64,000 bases of DNA, taken from positions 248,001-312,000 of the forward strand of contig NZ_RAPZ01000013.1 of NCBI RefSeq assembly GCF_003610375.1. The letters run 5' to 3'. Shown piece after piece: positions 55,601 to 62,005 of the stretch. Each line of letters opens with the position of its first letter. The stretch's first letter is position 1. The notes under the pieces are model-generated. The model ran no database searches and had not been told where the DNA came from. It saw only the letters and a program-made list of their open reading frames with translations. The position numbers were made by a program, and so were the translations under genes. This DNA is from Sphingomonas sp. PP-CC-1A-547 (GTDB lineage Bacteria; Pseudomonadota; Alphaproteobacteria; Sphingomonadales; Sphingomonadaceae).

Positions 55601-55629
55601 AGGCGGCGCAGATCACTCAAGAGGCATGA
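52606..55629 (+). CDS. res: Type III restriction endonuclease subunit (Res)
   Basis: The 1007-residue protein has SF2 helicase motifs: TGTGKT (97-102), DEPQ (220-223, a variant of DEAH), GYSAT, and motif VI QTIGRGLRL. The C-terminal nuclease signature is NPDWAVLV (Asp932) then YFVAETKG (Glu950, Lys952), the PD-(D/E)xK arrangement. The GTG start overlaps the mod stop. All catalytic positions are present, so the system looks active. A large hairpin ends the operon. Confidence 0.9.
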   Translation: MKLKFESDLDYQLQAIEAVCDLFKGQDINRTEFTVSRVAADAAQGALGLDESTLGIGNRLTLLDDEILANLNAVQLRNGLAPASALTNGNFTIEMETGTGKTYVYLRTVFELNKRFGFTKFVIVVPSVAIREGVAKTIEMTADHFRALYAGVAVDAFVYDSAKLGQVRDFATASTIKIMIGTIGAFNKQDTNVFYTPHEKTGGERPVDLVRAARPVLIVDEPQSVQGRDPDSAGARALREMHPLCTVGYSATHLHTHHMLYRLDAIDAYERKLVKRIDVAGAEVRGANNTAYVRLVSVKTAKNKPPVATVEIDLQGAGEVRRTEMTVRDGDDLKDRTNRDVYRDVSVGTIEGGKGRELVQLNIPGDVVYLRPGQAHGDVDRDGIVRRMIERTIREHFLRERAFREQGQHIKVLSLFFIDRVENYRAYAEDGTQTLGKYGRMFEEEYRKLAGHPDFRESLFAGRQPEPESAHDGYFSIDKKGVPVEAELNAAGDFRNAKSREEAERAFRLIMREKEKLLDEAEPLRFIFSHSALREGWDNPNVFQICTLREMGTNRERRQTIGRGLRLCVDANGDRRRDEGLNVLTVIADESFETFAEGLQKQIEEDLGISFGTVVADSFAALVYETPDGTQPMGVEESRALFDHLRDEGLIDAAGKIQDSLRTALKDNTLVLPDRFAAVAGPARALLVKLAGRLDIRNADERRTVKLNKAVFLSEDFKALWDRIKHRTTYRLAFDPDALISDAAGRIANAPHVARAQLRWRKAGLAIGRGGVDTGEETTSGFVTVSPESIVVPDVLGELQNRTQLRRASLAKILIDSGRLDDLKLNPAAFIDQAADLIERAKIAALVTGVRYQKIGDDVFYAQELFESEELKGYLGRMVETKKSVYDAVIWDSSTIERPFAEALDSNEAVKVFAKLPSWFKVATPLGSYNPDWAVLVSTEAGERLYFVAETKGVLLMEDLRGSEAAKIECGKRHFASVARSETEPMFTVARTVEDLLTQAAQITQEA

Positions 55630-55647
55630 GGATGTGATTCGCGGCTT

Positions 55648-55700
55648 CGTCTAGTCGTGAAGGGCAAGCGCACATCACGCCTGCCCTTCACGACCAGACG
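55648..55700. terminator. Large hairpin between convergent res and relaxase genes
   Basis: CGTCT-A-GTCGTGAAGGGCA (55648-55666) pairs with TGCCCTTCACGAC-C-AGACG (55682-55700), 18 of 19 positions, with the relaxase stop codon in the loop. It is well placed to end both converging transcripts. Confidence 0.65.
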
Positions 55701-57636
55701 CGAGATGTGCCGCGAGAGCTTGTCGCGTTCGTGGGGACATGGCCGGCGGTGCTCCATCGCCTAGCTGTAAAGTCGGAGCCGCCGAAGCGTCCACACGCAT
55801 CGCAACGAGCTCAGCTTCTACCGTCGGCAGGAATTTGCGCAACGCGGCCCGCGCCTCCTTCAGCTTGGCCACCGCAGCCTCCTGCGTTGTAGCAAGCTGC
55901 TGCAGGATCGGATCTAGCCCGGCAAGGTGTGTGTGCGCAGCTTCGCACACCGTGCGCGCAACATCGCGCCTCACCGTGCGTGCCGGAGTCGCGCGTTTGC
56001 GACTAAGGGCTTCATCCGTAGCCGAATAGTGGCTGATGATCGCACTTGGACCGCTCAGGATCATCTGTCGCAACATTGCCGCGTGCACCGCAGTGTCTAT
56101 CAACACGTCTAGGTCGTTGGCAACCAACGCAGCACGGTCCAGCCGCGCTTCGGCCTTTCGGAGCGACGGTGGCGGCATCGGCGTCCGTTGGGCTTGCGCC
56201 CGTAGCCGTTCTAGATCGTGCCTCAAACTTTGCGTGCTCTTAAGGAGCTGCGCCTTCTTTCGCTTTCGCCATAGCTGCCACGATGCGATATTCTGGTCGA
56301 CCTCAGCGTCGGTGAAGTGTCCTTTCGCGTGCAGAGCCTGACGGCCAGGGGTGTAACGCGTTTGTGGCTTCGGCAGGCCGCGTTGCTCGTTCCGCTCATT
56401 GGTGAAGCGGGTTGTGATCCCCTCGGCGATGGCTTGTGTGTTCACGATCTCGGACCATCTATTTTTCAGCTTCGGCACCCAGTCCTCAGCGCCAACTTCC
56501 GCATTGCGCCCCATGCGCTTGAGCGGGATCGATTTCATTGTACCCCATTTGTCACGCTGCCGCTCGCGCTCAAAGCTCCACCTGCCATCAGCCAGCTGCT
56601 CGGCTTCACCGGCATAATAGATCAATTGGAAGTGCCAGTTCTTTTTCGAATTTTTCGCCGTGGGTTCATGGATGACGGCCTGGCAAGGTAACTGACGAAC
56701 GGTAAATTCGTCGACCATCTTGTCGAGGCAGTCGCGCATGCCCTTTGGGGACATATCGTGTGGGAACTGTCCCACTATCGAATACGCGATGCGGCTGTTG
56801 TGCGGCGTTTCTAGCGCAATGTGCGGCCGCAACTCTGCCGGAAACGACCGCATCCGCTTCGCCAGCCAGCGCTTTACGACGCCTGCATCGTTCACCATGA
56901 TCGAAGCCTCACCGCCATCGCTTGCCTTAGCCTTCGCTATGGTCTCGCGCAGTGCATCCGGCATCGTGGCGTCGCGGGTGGCTTGATCCCATGCCGCGTC
57001 GACGCCGCGCGTGGTGACACTGATTTTATGAGATCCAACGAAGTGGGCGTGCTCGTTCGCGAGATCCCAAAATCGCATACGGTCGTCGTAGGTGCTGCCA
57101 TTTGTAGCGGCGATATAGACCACGCGCTCGGCTTCGGTGCTCTTGCCGCCCTCGGTGTAAGCCGCCTCATTGGTGGCACGCACATCGCCGGGGATGAGGG
57201 AGTCGGAGGCGTTGAATCCCTCGCCATAGGCCGCACGCTTCTCCGCGACTGAAATTGTGCCTTTCGCCGATGCGAGAATGACCTTCTGCTCGAAGTGGTG
57301 GTGCCGGACGGCTGAGGTGGGTCGCGCCGCCGCCCGAGGCTCGGCGATGCGAATGGACCGATCCATACGATACTGAGACGTAGGCGACAGGCGGCCAGTT
57401 AGAGCAGATGAACTAGACGCCGAACCCCGATGCCGTGCAATATTGTCATCCATCTGGGCCCGGGGTCCACGTTTTATCTCCCAACCGCCCATCAGCAACG
57501 CCTCGATTTCGAGCAGCCACTGCGGTGCGTTCTCGAGATGCGTGCCGGCAAACTGTGCGCGCGCTACTGGCATGGGGATACAATCCGCAGCAATCCAGTG
57601 TCGAGCACAGCGCCATTCATCGAAGATGAGATGCAC
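55675..57636 (-). CDS. MobA/MobL-like relaxase
   Basis: The 653-residue protein resembles MobA/MobL mobilisation proteins in its middle: RPHIALETPHNSRIAYSIVGQFPHDMSP, then QAVIHEPTAKNSKKNWHFQLIYYAGEAEQL. In this family the histidine motif is usually HxH; here it reads NWHFQL, with the second position changed. The C-terminal half is a long coiled coil of Arg, Ala and Lys. The start is uncertain: GTG at 57636 (used here) or ATG at 57453. A perfect palindrome lies just upstream. It could nick a transfer origin so that a helper plasmid could mobilise the island. Confidence 0.6.
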   Translation of the reverse strand: MHLIFDEWRCARHWIAADCIPMPVARAQFAGTHLENAPQWLLEIEALLMGGWEIKRGPRAQMDDNIARHRGSASSSSALTGRLSPTSQYRMDRSIRIAEPRAAARPTSAVRHHHFEQKVILASAKGTISVAEKRAAYGEGFNASDSLIPGDVRATNEAAYTEGGKSTEAERVVYIAATNGSTYDDRMRFWDLANEHAHFVGSHKISVTTRGVDAAWDQATRDATMPDALRETIAKAKASDGGEASIMVNDAGVVKRWLAKRMRSFPAELRPHIALETPHNSRIAYSIVGQFPHDMSPKGMRDCLDKMVDEFTVRQLPCQAVIHEPTAKNSKKNWHFQLIYYAGEAEQLADGRWSFERERQRDKWGTMKSIPLKRMGRNAEVGAEDWVPKLKNRWSEIVNTQAIAEGITTRFTNERNEQRGLPKPQTRYTPGRQALHAKGHFTDAEVDQNIASWQLWRKRKKAQLLKSTQSLRHDLERLRAQAQRTPMPPPSLRKAEARLDRAALVANDLDVLIDTAVHAAMLRQMILSGPSAIISHYSATDEALSRKRATPARTVRRDVARTVCEAAHTHLAGLDPILQQLATTQEAAVAKLKEARAALRKFLPTVEAELVAMRVDASAAPTLQLGDGAPPAMSPRTRQALAAHLASGREGQA

Positions 57637-57637
57637 G

Positions 57638-57662
57638 ATTTCGTCTGCCCGGCAGACGAAAT
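57638..57662. promoter_or_regulatory. Perfect palindrome before the relaxase gene, possible oriT or operator
   Basis: ATTTCGTCTGCC and GGCAGACGAAAT form a perfect 12-bp inverted repeat around a single C, immediately upstream of the relaxase gene. Inverted repeats in this position often mark the transfer origin or the relaxase's own operator. The nick site is not identifiable. Confidence 0.5.
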
Positions 57663-57732
57663 CAGGTATTGAACAATTCTCTCTGCCTTCTTCTGTTTGC
57701 TTCTGAGCTTAAGGACGATGTGCTGGACCGGT

Positions 57733-58647
57733 TCAATTGTGCACATGGGTCCAGTCCTGATCCGGCACTGCGATGTGCTCGCTCTGCGCGTAGGCGATGA
57801 AGCTCTTGATGTGCGCGATGCGCGCGCGTTCCCCGCGCGGGGAGAGCGGGGTGGCGTCTGCATAAAAGACGAACCTTTGAGCGGCCTTGTCACCGATATC
57901 GGTAAGGCGGTCAGCCGTGGCCTCGCTTACGCCCATCGCCTCGACGAACAGCCTAGCTGAGCTACCTTGCCGCGATCGCTCCGCTCGGCTCAGGACACCC
58001 TTGGCGTCGAGCCATTTGTCGATAAGACCGGCCATCGTGACGGTAATTTTTGCGGCCAAGGCCGGCGGTGCGAATGGTTCTGATGATTCAACGTGGCGAA
58101 GGAAGGGTGCCGTCACTTCAAGGTCATGCCCATCCGATTCTACGGGCGACGGGCGCGCCGTCAGCATGGTACAACCGTAGTCGTCATGCTCCGGCATTTC
58201 GTGAACGAACTGAAACACGAATTCGCGAACAGACGAACCGGGGTTTCCACGACCGTCCCCGTTCGCCTGAAAAAGCTCGTCGGCGACCTGAGCGATCCCG
58301 ACCGCGATATCCTGCATCCAGCAGGCCCACGTAGACCGCCCCCAACCGAGGCCATCTCTTAGTTCGTCTAAGTGACCCTTGTGCTCGGCGAAATAAGCAG
58401 GCGTCAGGACCGACGATCCGGACATGGTGGGATTGTCGGCCATCTTGGCCAACAGAAGTTTGCGAGCGTGGGTCATGAGCGTCGCGTTGACGTAGCTTGC
58501 CGCAGCGAGGGCATAGGTTTCGGCGCTATGCTCAGGATGCTTAGAGAGGTCATCGAGAACGAGCTGGCGACCATGCTTGATGGCCGCGTGACATGATGCG
58601 ACGAAATCTTCGGGGTCTGCGCAGAAATTAGGATCATACAAAGTCAT
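57733..58647 (-). CDS. Hypothetical island protein
   Basis: The 304-residue protein from the ATG at 58647 (AGGAG 9 bases upstream) is mainly helical, with Cys-rich N-terminal part (NFCADPEDFVASCH), and has no recognised family. It lies between the integrase and relaxase genes on the same strand. Another inverted repeat (CTGGACC...GGTCCAG, 57723-57754) covers its stop. Confidence 0.6.
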   Translation of the reverse strand: MTLYDPNFCADPEDFVASCHAAIKHGRQLVLDDLSKHPEHSAETYALAAASYVNATLMTHARKLLLAKMADNPTMSGSSVLTPAYFAEHKGHLDELRDGLGWGRSTWACWMQDIAVGIAQVADELFQANGDGRGNPGSSVREFVFQFVHEMPEHDDYGCTMLTARPSPVESDGHDLEVTAPFLRHVESSEPFAPPALAAKITVTMAGLIDKWLDAKGVLSRAERSRQGSSARLFVEAMGVSEATADRLTDIGDKAAQRFVFYADATPLSPRGERARIAHIKSFIAYAQSEHIAVPDQDWTHVHN

Positions 58648-58780
58648 TTTCGACTCCTGCAATTGAAGAGCGCCTGTCGGTACCGCAAAGTGCGGGTGCG
58701 CAACTGACACGCGGTGACGGCCGTTTTCATTGATTGAACCGGCGCGATTGAGGGATGTCACTTGACGGCTGCGGTATCCG

Positions 58781-59818
58781 TCACGACAACTTATTGATCG
58801 CTTCACGCATATGCTCGACGCCAACGCTGGCGTAGCGCTGAACCATCCGCAGCGACTTCCAGCCGCCCATGTGCATAATGGTGATGAGGTCGATACCCGC
58901 CATTACGCAGTGCGACGCCCAGTGATGCCTCCAATCGTGAACCGTGAAGTCCTCGATCTCGGCGCGCCCTAGCGCTGTAGCGTGAGCGCGCTTGAGCGGG
59001 TTGCCGCCCGGAATCGGCGCAAGGCGCGTGTCCTGGTACGGCTGGCCGTGCTTGTTGAGAAAGACGTGACCCTTGGTGGGCCTGCCGCGGTCTTCCCATA
59101 TCGGCCCGAGCACGTCTCTGACCCGGCGGTGCATCGGCACCGACTGGATCACAGCGGTCTTGATGTGGTTCAGGCGGATCGCCTCGCGTGCCATATCAAC
59201 CCCATTGGCGCCCCACTGAATCTGGAGCGCGGTCTGAACCCGAGGACCATGGAAGGCGAGCATGGTAATAATTGGTCGGACATGCGGCGTATAGGAGCCG
59301 ATCAGCCGGTCGCGCTCCTCCTTGGTCAGGAAGCGAACTCGTTCGTTGTCGAACGGGATAGCCTTGATCTTGATAGGCGACAGGTCATGCATTTCGTGAT
59401 GAACATTGACCGCCGCTTGGAAGACCGCGCGGTAGCGGTCCTGCCCGGCCGGATCGTGACCGGTTAGATAGGCGCGGCGGAAGTGCTCCCATGCCTGCTT
59501 GGGTTCGCGCAGAGTGAGGTCGCCTATCAAGCCATTCAGCTTGCCAACGCGCAGCACGTCCGAGGCGCAGGGCGACTTGGCCTTCGACAGATAGCTGTCG
59601 AAGGCGTCCGCCATGATGCCCTGTGCCACTGCCGCGGCGGGGCCGAACAACAGCTGATGGCGCAGCTTTGTCTCGTATTCGGCCATCAGGTGCGACGCAG
59701 CATCTGCGTCACACGTTCCTGAACTGAATTCCTTGACGTCGATCCGCTTGTCGCCGAGCGAGACTTGGCCACGGATGTAGAGAATACCGTTCTTCCCACG
59801 GGGACGGATGGAGAGCAT
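58781..59818 (-). CDS. int: Tyrosine recombinase / integrase
   Basis: The 345-residue protein carries the catalytic set Arg193 (FHGPRVQTALQ), His294 and Arg297 (VHDWRHHW), Trp320 (HMGGWKSL) and nucleophile Tyr329 (MVQRYASV). The N-terminal half has the arm-type binding and core-binding domains. It is probably the integrase that uses the tRNA-Val attachment site at the right end, about 0.7 kb away. The start at 59818 begins MLSIRPRGKNGILYIRG; the frame is open to 59923. Confidence 0.92.
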   Translation of the reverse strand: MLSIRPRGKNGILYIRGQVSLGDKRIDVKEFSSGTCDADAASHLMAEYETKLRHQLLFGPAAAVAQGIMADAFDSYLSKAKSPCASDVLRVGKLNGLIGDLTLREPKQAWEHFRRAYLTGHDPAGQDRYRAVFQAAVNVHHEMHDLSPIKIKAIPFDNERVRFLTKEERDRLIGSYTPHVRPIITMLAFHGPRVQTALQIQWGANGVDMAREAIRLNHIKTAVIQSVPMHRRVRDVLGPIWEDRGRPTKGHVFLNKHGQPYQDTRLAPIPGGNPLKRAHATALGRAEIEDFTVHDWRHHWASHCVMAGIDLITIMHMGGWKSLRMVQRYASVGVEHMREAINKLS

Positions 59819-60207
59819 GTGATCTTGTCCAAGAGCAGTCGGTATTGTGCCTGCGTCGCGCGGACCTGACCGCATACGTGCATGAAGGGCACACCGTGTT
59901 TCGTGAAGGTGCGACGCATCCACTTCGCCGGTTCGGCACTGGTCATGCCCAACAGGTCGAGAATGTCATGCGGCGTCAGCAGCGTGTCGGCTGTGCCGAC
60001 GCTGGCCCTTCTGGGTGGCGAACGTGCTCCATCGGCCCCATCCGGCGTGGCGAGGGGCACGGACGATCCCGGCGGCGTTCCCGCGCGGTTCGTTAAGGAC
60101 GCCATCGGCGCGCAACCAGCCATGAGTGCCTTAGCCTGCGAGGGCTCTTGCGGCACGACTGCATCGGCTGGGCTGGCGGCCCCCGGTGCAGGATCTTTAC
60201 TCGACAT
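59686..60207 (-). CDS. Excisionase-like / DUF4224-like protein
   Basis: The 173-residue protein has a long Ala/Pro/Ser-rich N-terminus followed by LLTPHDILDLLGMTSAEPAKWMRRTFTKHGVPFMHVCGQVRAT, which looks like a small helix-turn-helix of the DUF4224/excisionase type. Its last 133 bases overlap the 5' end of the integrase gene in another frame, an unusually long overlap. Probably controls excision. An upstream start is less likely because 60542-60617 is the tRNA. Confidence 0.5.
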   Translation of the reverse strand: MSSKDPAPGAASPADAVVPQEPSQAKALMAGCAPMASLTNRAGTPPGSSVPLATPDGADGARSPPRRASVGTADTLLTPHDILDLLGMTSAEPAKWMRRTFTKHGVPFMHVCGQVRATQAQYRLLLDKITCSPSVPVGRTVFSTSVAKSRSATSGSTSRNSVQERVTQMLRRT

Positions 60208-60409
60208 AGGGGAAACCCGTTGGTCGGCGCGCACGGGTCCCCGGCCTAGCACCCGACGATGGCCGGAGACCCGCACGCGCGAAGTTTCCTCATGATCGTC
60301 GAGCCGGCCTCCTCGCACGCGAACGAGCGGGGCGCCTGCCTCTATTGTATGTTCGTCGATCGATTTCGCCAAGCGACCGGTTTTCGCCCCGAATTCGTTG
60401 CCCGCCACG

Positions 60410-60426
60410 TGCCCAGAATCTGCCCA
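60410..60426 (+). promoter_or_regulatory. Candidate integrase arm site, right inner
   Basis: TGCCCAGAATCTGCCCA: the same paired TGCCCA hexamers 11 bases apart as at 33801-33817, in direct orientation. Confidence 0.45.
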
Positions 60427-60453
60427 ACCGGCAGCCGGAATGCCCGATTTTGC

Positions 60454-60470
60454 TGGGCATATACTGGGCA
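60454..60470 (-). promoter_or_regulatory. Candidate integrase arm site, right outer
   Basis: On the minus strand TGCCCAGTATATGCCCA, one base different from the left-end site. It lies 72 bases inside attR and faces the opposite way, giving near mirror symmetry of the two island ends. Confidence 0.55.
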
Positions 60471-60501
60471 CGAAGCCCGATATCAGACACTGCTCAGACG
60501 C

Positions 60502-60540
60502 AAAAAAGCCCTGGTAACTCGTTGAGCTACCAGGGCTTTC
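60502..60540 (-). terminator. Island-borne terminator for tRNA-Val
   Basis: GCCCTGGTA/TACCAGGGC stem with CTCGTTGAGC loop, flanked by AAAAAA. It lies directly after the tRNA 3' end and replaces the chromosomal terminator now stranded at 33653-33688. Confidence 0.85.
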
Positions 60541-60541
60541 T

Positions 60542-60587
60542 ATGGTGGGCGTGGCAAGGATTGAACTTGCGACCCCTGCGATGTCAA
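60542..60587 (-). repeat. attR: 46-bp direct repeat inside tRNA-Val
   Basis: Identical to 33691-33736. It forms the 3' part of the intact tRNA, so the element restores a functional tRNA on integration. Confidence 0.93.
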
Positions 60588-60617
60588 CACAGTGCTCTAC
60601 CACTGAGCTACACGCCC
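60543..60617 (-). tRNA. tRNA-Val (anticodon GAC)
   Basis: The 75-base sequence on the minus strand folds as a complete cloverleaf: acceptor GGGCGTG/CACGCCC, D-arm with AGCTCAGTGGTAGAGC, anticodon stem CTGTG/CGCAG with loop TTGACAT (anticodon GAC), T-arm GTTCAATCC, and an encoded CCA. It is the integration target of the island. Confidence 0.95.
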
Positions 60618-60661
60618 GCCGGAGGGCTCCACTAGCCGCGCTCTTCGCGGCGTGCAAGCCC

Positions 60662-61039
60662 TCAATGCATGCCCGTTACATTATCCATCTCGAACAGCCG
60701 GTCGACCTCGGCGACCAGGTCGCGCAGGTGGAACGGCTTGGACAGGACGCGGGCCTGCGGCATCGCCCGCCCGGCCTTCAACGTGACCGCCGCAAAGCCG
60801 GTGATGAACATCACGCGCAGGTCCGCGCACATCTCGCCGGCCTTCTGCGCCAGTTCGATGCCGTCCATCTCGGGCATGACGATATCGGTCAGCAGCAGGT
60901 CGAACGTCTCGGTTTCGAGCAATGGAATCGCCGCCGTCCCGCGGTCGACCGCGGTCACGGCATAGCCCGAGCGTTCGAGCGCTCGAGTCAGATACTCGCG
61001 CATGACCTGATCGTCCTCGGCCAGCAGAATTCGTAACAT
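60662..61039 (-). CDS. cpdR: Response regulator CpdR
   Basis: A 125-residue single-domain receiver with phosphorylated Asp52 (LLLTDIVMPEMDG), acidic pair in AEDD, and Lys101 (VLSKPFHLRDLV). MFITGFAAVTLKAG and ARVLSKPFHLRDL closely match CpdR, which when unphosphorylated directs ClpXP to cell-cycle substrates in Caulobacter and relatives. It diverges from the N-formylglutamate amidohydrolase gene. A small hairpin (60635-60651) follows its stop. Confidence 0.9.
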   Translation of the reverse strand: MLRILLAEDDQVMREYLTRALERSGYAVTAVDRGTAAIPLLETETFDLLLTDIVMPEMDGIELAQKAGEMCADLRVMFITGFAAVTLKAGRAMPQARVLSKPFHLRDLVAEVDRLFEMDNVTGMH

Positions 61040-61149
61040 CGATCTAAAGTCCCGTTTTTACACGCACATTCCGCGGCCGCCCTACCCTGAAAATGGTTAA
61101 CATATCCAGGTCGATTGCCCATGCCCGGTGCTGGCCCTAGCGTGGCGCG

Positions 61150-61995
61150 ATGCAGTCTTCTTCCTTCGAGCGCCTGGGCGCAATGCCGCCCGTGAGCCCG
61201 GTGGTAGTGTCCGTCCCGCACGCAGGCCGCGACTATCCGCTCGCGCTCAAGACGGCGTTGCGCGTGCCGCTTGCCGGGCTGCTGCCGCTCGAGGACCGGC
61301 TCGTCGATGCGGTGGCGCGTGCCGCACGGACCGATCAGACGACGATCGTCCAGACCCGCGCGCGCGCCTGGATCGATCTCAACCGGCGCGAAGACGAGCG
61401 CGATCCGCTGCTCGACGAGGGCGCGCCGTCGATGCCGCTCGCCCAGCAATCCGCCAAGCTGCGCAGCGGGCTCGGTCTCGTTCCCCGCCGCGCATCGGGG
61501 GCGGGCGACCTCTGGGCGCGGCGGTTCACCGATGCCGACGTCACCGCGCGGATCGTCAACGATCACCGCCCTTATCATGCGGCGCTCGCGTCGGCGTTGA
61601 AGGCGGCGCACGACCGATTCGGCGTGGCGGTGTTGCTCGACGTGCATTCGATGCCGCCGCTCGGGCCGGGTGGATCGCGAATCGTGATAGGCGACCGGTT
61701 CCGCCATTCCGCCGAGCCACGCTTCGTCGCGCGAATCGAGGCCGAGTGCGTCGCGCGCGGGTTCTCGACCGCGATCAACGCGCCCTATGCGGGCGGGCAC
61801 ATCTTGGAACGTCATGCGTGCCCGGCTGCAAACGTTCACGCGATCCAGTTCGAACTGGATCGCACGCTGTATCTCGATCGCAAGCTCCACGCGCCCGGCG
61901 CCGGCTTCGCGCGCGTGGTCGACCTCGTCCGCGCGATCCTAGCGGCGCTCACCGACGAGGCCTTGCCCGTCCCGCTCGCCGCGGCCGCCGAGTAA
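61150..61995 (+). CDS. N-formylglutamate amidohydrolase
   Basis: The 281-residue protein contains the family blocks VVSVPHAGRDYP, AWIDLNRREDERDP, VLLDVHSMPPLGPGG and NAPYAGGHILERHACP. Such enzymes hydrolyse N-formyl-L-glutamate to glutamate and formate (hutG type), a late step of one histidine-degradation route, though no other hut gene lies nearby. Metal-binding histidines lie in these motifs. Confidence 0.88.
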   Translation: MQSSSFERLGAMPPVSPVVVSVPHAGRDYPLALKTALRVPLAGLLPLEDRLVDAVARAARTDQTTIVQTRARAWIDLNRREDERDPLLDEGAPSMPLAQQSAKLRSGLGLVPRRASGAGDLWARRFTDADVTARIVNDHRPYHAALASALKAAHDRFGVAVLLDVHSMPPLGPGGSRIVIGDRFRHSAEPRFVARIEAECVARGFSTAINAPYAGGHILERHACPAANVHAIQFELDRTLYLDRKLHAPGAGFARVVDLVRAILAALTDEALPVPLAAAAE

Positions 61996-62005
61996 GCGGA
62001 CGCAC

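Larger units (their letters stand above)
33691..60587. mobile_element. 26.9-kb integrative genomic island at tRNA-Val(GAC)
   Basis: The element is bounded by a perfect 46-bp direct repeat (33691-33736 and 60542-60587) that is the 3' part of a tRNA-Val gene. Its right end carries a tyrosine integrase and an excisionase-like gene. Inside are hipBA, a nested transposon, a KfrA-like gene, an exonuclease/AAA cassette, a helicase plus type III restriction operon, and a MobA/MobL-like relaxase. No conjugation (type IV secretion) genes are seen, so the island is best called an integrative mobilizable element or defence island. Gene density falls and GC content varies more than in the flanks. Confidence 0.92.
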
